Origin: Erinaceus europaeus
Taxonomy: Eukaryota; Chordata; Mammalia; Eulipotyphla; Erinaceidae
DNA length: 64,000 nucleotides
Direction of reading: 5' to 3'
NCBI RefSeq assembly: GCF_950295315.1
Contig: NC_080177.1
Coordinates: 78,213,096 to 78,277,095 of the forward strand
Notes under the pieces: generated by a model
Database searches by the model: none
What the model saw: the letters and a program-made list of their open reading frames with translations, nothing else
Told to the model about the DNA's origin: nothing
Made by a program: the position numbers and the translations under genes
In this document: positions 63,829 to 64,000 of the stretch, in pieces
How the letters are laid out: the number at the start of each line of letters is the position of its first letter
Numbering within the stretch: the stretch's first letter is position 1

Positions 63829-64000
63829 TCTTCAGGGTCATTGCTGGGGCTTGGTACTGGCACTGCCAATCAACTGCTCCTGGAGGCCATTTCCCCCCCC
63901 CCATTTTACTGTACAGGACAGAGAGAAATTGAGAGAGGACAGGGAGATAGATAGGTGATAGATAGGTAGATAGATAGGTAGGTAGTGATAGATAGATAGG
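63829..64000 (-). repeat. SINE-IL cut by the window edge
   Basis: CAGGGTCATTGCTGGGGCTT extension, CAGGACAGAGAGAAATTGAG body, then a (GATA)/(GGTA) run from 63946 to the edge. Confidence 0.85.

Larger units (their letters stand above)
47222..64000 (+). other. DPF3: DPF3 intron 3, 5' part
   Basis: No sequence resembling the next DPF3 exon was found, so the intron runs past the window edge (more than 16.7 kb). Confidence 0.85.

Noticed and set aside
63495..63958. Open frames of Arg/Glu and Ser/Leu/Pro repeats
   Set aside because: Direct translation of a simple CT/GA tract.

Overview
The window is mammalian genomic DNA lying inside one large gene, DPF3 (BAF45C), on the + strand. Two coding exons are visible: exon 2 (21696-21856) and exon 3 (47114-47221). 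They join in phase and encode about residues 11-101 of the N-terminal domain of this BAF (SWI/SNF) chromatin-remodelling subunit. All other sequence is intron: the end of intron 1 (1-21695), all of intron 2 (21857-47113, 25,257 bp) and the start of intron 3 (47222-64000). I see no second protein gene, no true tRNA or rRNA gene, no CRISPR array and no retroviral provirus.

The repeats point to a hedgehog (Erinaceidae, most likely Erinaceus europaeus). The intron DNA is saturated with tRNA-derived SINEs whose internal pol III A and B boxes are still readable; from memory these match the erinaceid ERI-type SINEs. Names used here: SINE-I (about 280 bp, A box TAGCGCAGCGGG, B box GGTTCGAGCCC), SINE-IL (SINE-I with about 75 extra bp before the tail), SINE-II (about 210 bp, ends in AATAAATA-rich tail), SINE-III and SINE-IV (shorter heads, often with GA-rich bodies). 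A few older tRNA-like SINEs and MIR copies are also present. LINE-1 is represented by one 3' fragment that still encodes the ORF2 C-terminus (16719-17750) and by many 3'-tail-only copies of two types, called L1-A (about 200 bp tail) and L1-B (a longer A-tailed non-coding unit that reaches about 1.6 kb).

Layout: 1-21695 is repeat-dense intron 1 with a 200-N assembly gap (9294-9493); 21.7 kb holds exon 2; 22-47 kb is intron 2 with a SINE-free AT-rich block at 24.5-26.2 kb and several nested retroposons; a 29-bp minisatellite (46661-47029) sits just upstream of exon 3; 47.2-64 kb is intron 3, with a SINE-free block at 50.4-52.9 kb, a 9-bp-based pyrimidine minisatellite (53612-54335), a tandem L1-B cluster (55.4-58.1 kb) and a SINE-free block at 61.2-62.7 kb.

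The most useful observations are: the in-frame (phase 1-1) exon 3 with a non-consensus donor next to the minisatellite; candidate intronic enhancers in the repeat-poor blocks; antisense SINE-IL copies that carry ready-made acceptor and donor sites; and an unusual A-tailed L1-B unit with tandem copies and recurrent 5' inversions. Coordinates of repeats were set by eye and are good to about 5-20 bp.
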